In this document: piece by piece, positions 5,595-7,122 of the stretch
How positions within the stretch are numbered: position 1 is the stretch's first letter
Layout of the letters: each line of letters begins with the position of its first letter
DNA from: JACMLD01 sp033761915
GTDB lineage: Bacteria; Bacteroidota; Bacteroidia; Chitinophagales; Chitinophagaceae
Length of the DNA: 7,122 nucleotides
NCBI GenBank assembly: GCA_033761915.1
Contig: JANRMC010000290.1
Coordinates: 1-7,122, forward strand
Direction: 5' to 3'
The notes under the pieces: model-generated
What the model saw: only the letters and a program-made list of their open reading frames with translations
Databases searched by the model: none
Told to the model about the DNA's origin: nothing
Program-made: the position numbers and the translations under genes

Positions 5595-6917
5595 ATGAAC
5601 CGAAGAAAATTTCTTAAAAACACATCGCTGGCAACAGCGGGCGTCAGCATTTTAAACTTTCCCATATTTGGTAAAAATGCACCCAGCAATAAAGTGGTGT
5701 TGGGCGTAATGGGTGTAAACTCAAGAGGCGCTTACCTGGCGCAATGTTTTTCTACATTGGCCAATGTAGAAATTGCCTACCTCTGCGATGTGGAAGAAAG
5801 TGCCATTGCTAATGGGTTAAAACCTTTTGCCAATGCGGCACGCAAACCAAAAGTTGTAAAAGACATTCGTGAGCTGGTAAAACAAAAAGATTTTGATGCA
5901 TTGCTGGTAGCCACACCAGACCATTGGCATGCGCCGGCTACCTTGCTGGGTGTATCGCACGGCAAGCATGTGTATGTAGAAAAGCCCTGCGGCCACAATG
6001 CCTATGAAGGAGAATTGTTGGTGCAGGCTATGAAAAAATATCCGAAACAATTAATACAAATGGGCAACCAGCGCCGCTCTATGCCCAACTTAATTAATGC
6101 TGTTAAAGCAGTAAGAGAGGGTATTATTGGTAATGCATATTATGGTAAAACATGGTATGCCAATAACCGTAAAAGTATTGGCATTGGTAAAAAAATACCG
6201 GTGCCCGCTACATTGGATTTTGATTTGTGGCAGGGCCCAGCACCACGCCGCGATTATCAAGATAATCTGGTGCATTATAACTGGCATTGGTTCTGGCATT
6301 GGGGCACTTCTGAAACCTGTAACAATGCCACGCATGAACTGGATATGTGCCGCTGGTTTTTAAATGTTGACTATCCCACACAGGTAACATCATCGGGCGG
6401 GCGTTATGCGTTTAAAGACGATTGGCAAACACCCGATACACAAATGGCTAATTTTGAATTTAGCGGCAATAAATTAATTACCTGGGAAGGGCGCAGTTGC
6501 AATAAACTGCCGGTTGAGGGTGCCAGCCGTGGTTTTATTATTTATGGCGACAAGGGATCTTTGGTAAATTATGGCAACGATGATTATAAAATTTTTGATG
6601 CCGATAATAAACTGGTGAAAGAAGTAAAAACTGCTGTGCAGAACGACGGCACCAATACCATTAGTGCCACCGGCAATTTAGATTTCTTTCATTTCAATAA
6701 TTTTATTGATAGCATACGTGGTAACTCCACCATTACCTCGCCCATTGATGAAGGACACAAGAGTGTGCTGCTTTGCCATCTGGCTAATATTGCACAGCGT
6801 ACCGGTTTAACTTTAACCTGCAACCCGGAAAATGGACATATTACCAACAGCAAAGAGGCCATGAAACTATGGCGCAGAGAATATGAAAAAGGATGGGATA
6901 TACATGATATGATGTAA
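5595..6917 (+). CDS. Tat-exported Gfo/Idh/MocA family oxidoreductase (440 aa, divergent third copy)
   Basis: The Tat motif lies at the very start, NRRKFLK (residues 2-8), followed by TSLATAGVSIL. The Rossmann domain begins at NKVVLGVMGVNSRG (32-45), then AYLCDVEE (61-68), VATPDHWHAPA (105-115) and canonical EKP (129-131) in GKHVYVEKPCGHNAYEGE. A striking aromatic/histidine stretch HYNWHWFWHWGTSE (227-240) leads into THELDMCRWFL with H247 and D250, corresponding to the family's catalytic histidine region. The end LWRREYEKGWDIHDMM resembles the Tat-type subfamily. It is some 37 residues shorter than the other two oxidoreductases and clearly a separate lineage, not a recent duplicate. The start is chosen because an ATG at 5586 ends after three codons and the Tat motif follows 5595 at once. 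It converges on the DUF1080 gene. Substrate unknown; oxidation of a glycoside or polyol is inferred. Confidence 0.93.
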   Translation: MNRRKFLKNTSLATAGVSILNFPIFGKNAPSNKVVLGVMGVNSRGAYLAQCFSTLANVEIAYLCDVEESAIANGLKPFANAARKPKVVKDIRELVKQKDFDALLVATPDHWHAPATLLGVSHGKHVYVEKPCGHNAYEGELLVQAMKKYPKQLIQMGNQRRSMPNLINAVKAVREGIIGNAYYGKTWYANNRKSIGIGKKIPVPATLDFDLWQGPAPRRDYQDNLVHYNWHWFWHWGTSETCNNATHELDMCRWFLNVDYPTQVTSSGGRYAFKDDWQTPDTQMANFEFSGNKLITWEGRSCNKLPVEGASRGFIIYGDKGSLVNYGNDDYKIFDADNKLVKEVKTAVQNDGTNTISATGNLDFFHFNNFIDSIRGNSTITSPIDEGHKSVLLCHLANIAQRTGLTLTCNPENGHITNSKEAMKLWRREYEKGWDIHDMM

Positions 6918-6932
6918 ACGCAAGTTTTAAAT

Positions 6933-6972
6933 AAAATAAAAGAGCTGAAACTTATTTCAGCTCTTTTATTTT
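6933..6972. terminator. bidirectional intrinsic terminator between convergent genes
   Basis: The arms 6933-6950 (containing AAAAGAGCTGAAA) and 6955-6972 are perfectly complementary over 18 bp with the four-base loop CTTA. The A-rich and T-rich ends give a U-run on either strand. It lies 15 bp past the stop of the third oxidoreductase. On the other strand it overlaps the last codons and stop codon of the DUF1080 gene, whose TAA sits in the loop. Confidence 0.88.
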
Positions 6973-7122
6973 TATACTGCGAAAACTTACTTCGTTGCCA
7001 TGATCCTGCAGCAGAATATGCCCTTCTTTAGCCTCGCCAAAGTTGGGCCATATTTTATATTTACTTTGTGCCACCAGTTCTCTGAATGCAGCAGAGCCAC
7101 GTTCATACTCCAGCACTTTTAT
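6952..7122 (-). CDS. DUF1080 / 3-keto-disaccharide hydrolase family protein, C-terminal 56 residues
   Basis: The reading frame enters from the right edge and ends at the TAA 6954-6952; the start lies outside the window. The tail shows the family's C-terminal hallmark, GHILLQDHGNEVSFRSIKIKEL (split by eye as the beta-strand GHILLQDHG, then NEVSFRSIKIKEL), preceded by RGSAAFRELVAQSKYKIWPNF. Pfam PF06439 (DUF1080) is a concanavalin-like jelly-roll domain, named for its proposed 3-keto-disaccharide hydrolase activity. Such genes often lie beside Tat-exported Gfo/Idh/MocA oxidoreductases, which would make the 3-keto substrate. A signal or lipoprotein peptide would be at the unseen N-terminus. The family call rests on a short but characteristic segment. 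Confidence 0.85.
   Translation of the reverse strand: MKVLEYERGSAAFRELVAQSKYKIWPNFGEAKEGHILLQDHGNEVSFRSIKIKELK

Noticed and set aside
5450..5689. 79-codon minus-strand open frame over the palindrome and the start of the third oxidoreductase
   Set aside because: It is built from the repeat sequence and from antisense of a firm gene; no homology signal or plausible start context.

Overview
The window looks like a chromosomal segment of a Bacteroidota bacterium, probably close to the Chitinophagaceae. The reasons are Tat-exported Gfo/Idh/MocA oxidoreductases in several copies, a DUF1080 (3-keto-disaccharide hydrolase type) neighbour, A-rich leaders without clear Shine-Dalgarno sites, and moderate GC in the genes with AT-rich spacers. 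The taxonomic call is inference from gene content.

Layout from left to right. (1) 1-935, minus strand: the N-terminal 311 residues of a SIR2-like (SIR2_2 type) protein, cut off by the left edge of the window. It is distinctly AT-richer than the rest and is the best candidate for an anti-phage or other NAD-consuming system. (2) 936-1146: a spacer with one copy of a dispersed repeat and a strong intrinsic terminator. (3) 1147-4526, minus strand: an apparent operon read as osmC, then two tandem Tat-exported Gfo/Idh/MocA paralogs that share a 53-nt identical block. (4) 4558-5397, plus strand: csaA and ogt, 3 bp apart, divergent from osmC across a 31-bp spacer. (5) 5398-5569: a long nested palindrome built from two inverted copies of the repeat also found at 1046-1101; it fills most of the spacer after ogt. 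(6) 5595-6917, plus strand: a third, divergent Tat-exported Gfo/Idh/MocA oxidoreductase. (7) 6952-7122, minus strand: the C-terminus of a DUF1080 protein, convergent with the third oxidoreductase and sharing a perfect 18-bp-stem bidirectional terminator.

Two functional themes appear. The three oxidoreductases and the DUF1080 protein fit an extracytoplasmic sugar route in which a glycoside is oxidised at C3 and the keto-sugar is then cleaved. OsmC, CsaA and Ogt are stress and repair functions (peroxide reduction, protein chaperoning, DNA dealkylation). The SIR2-like gene belongs to neither theme. Its composition, and the repeat and terminator that separate it from the operon, suggest a separate module, perhaps the edge of a defence island continuing beyond the left end. 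Its partner genes, if any, are out of view.
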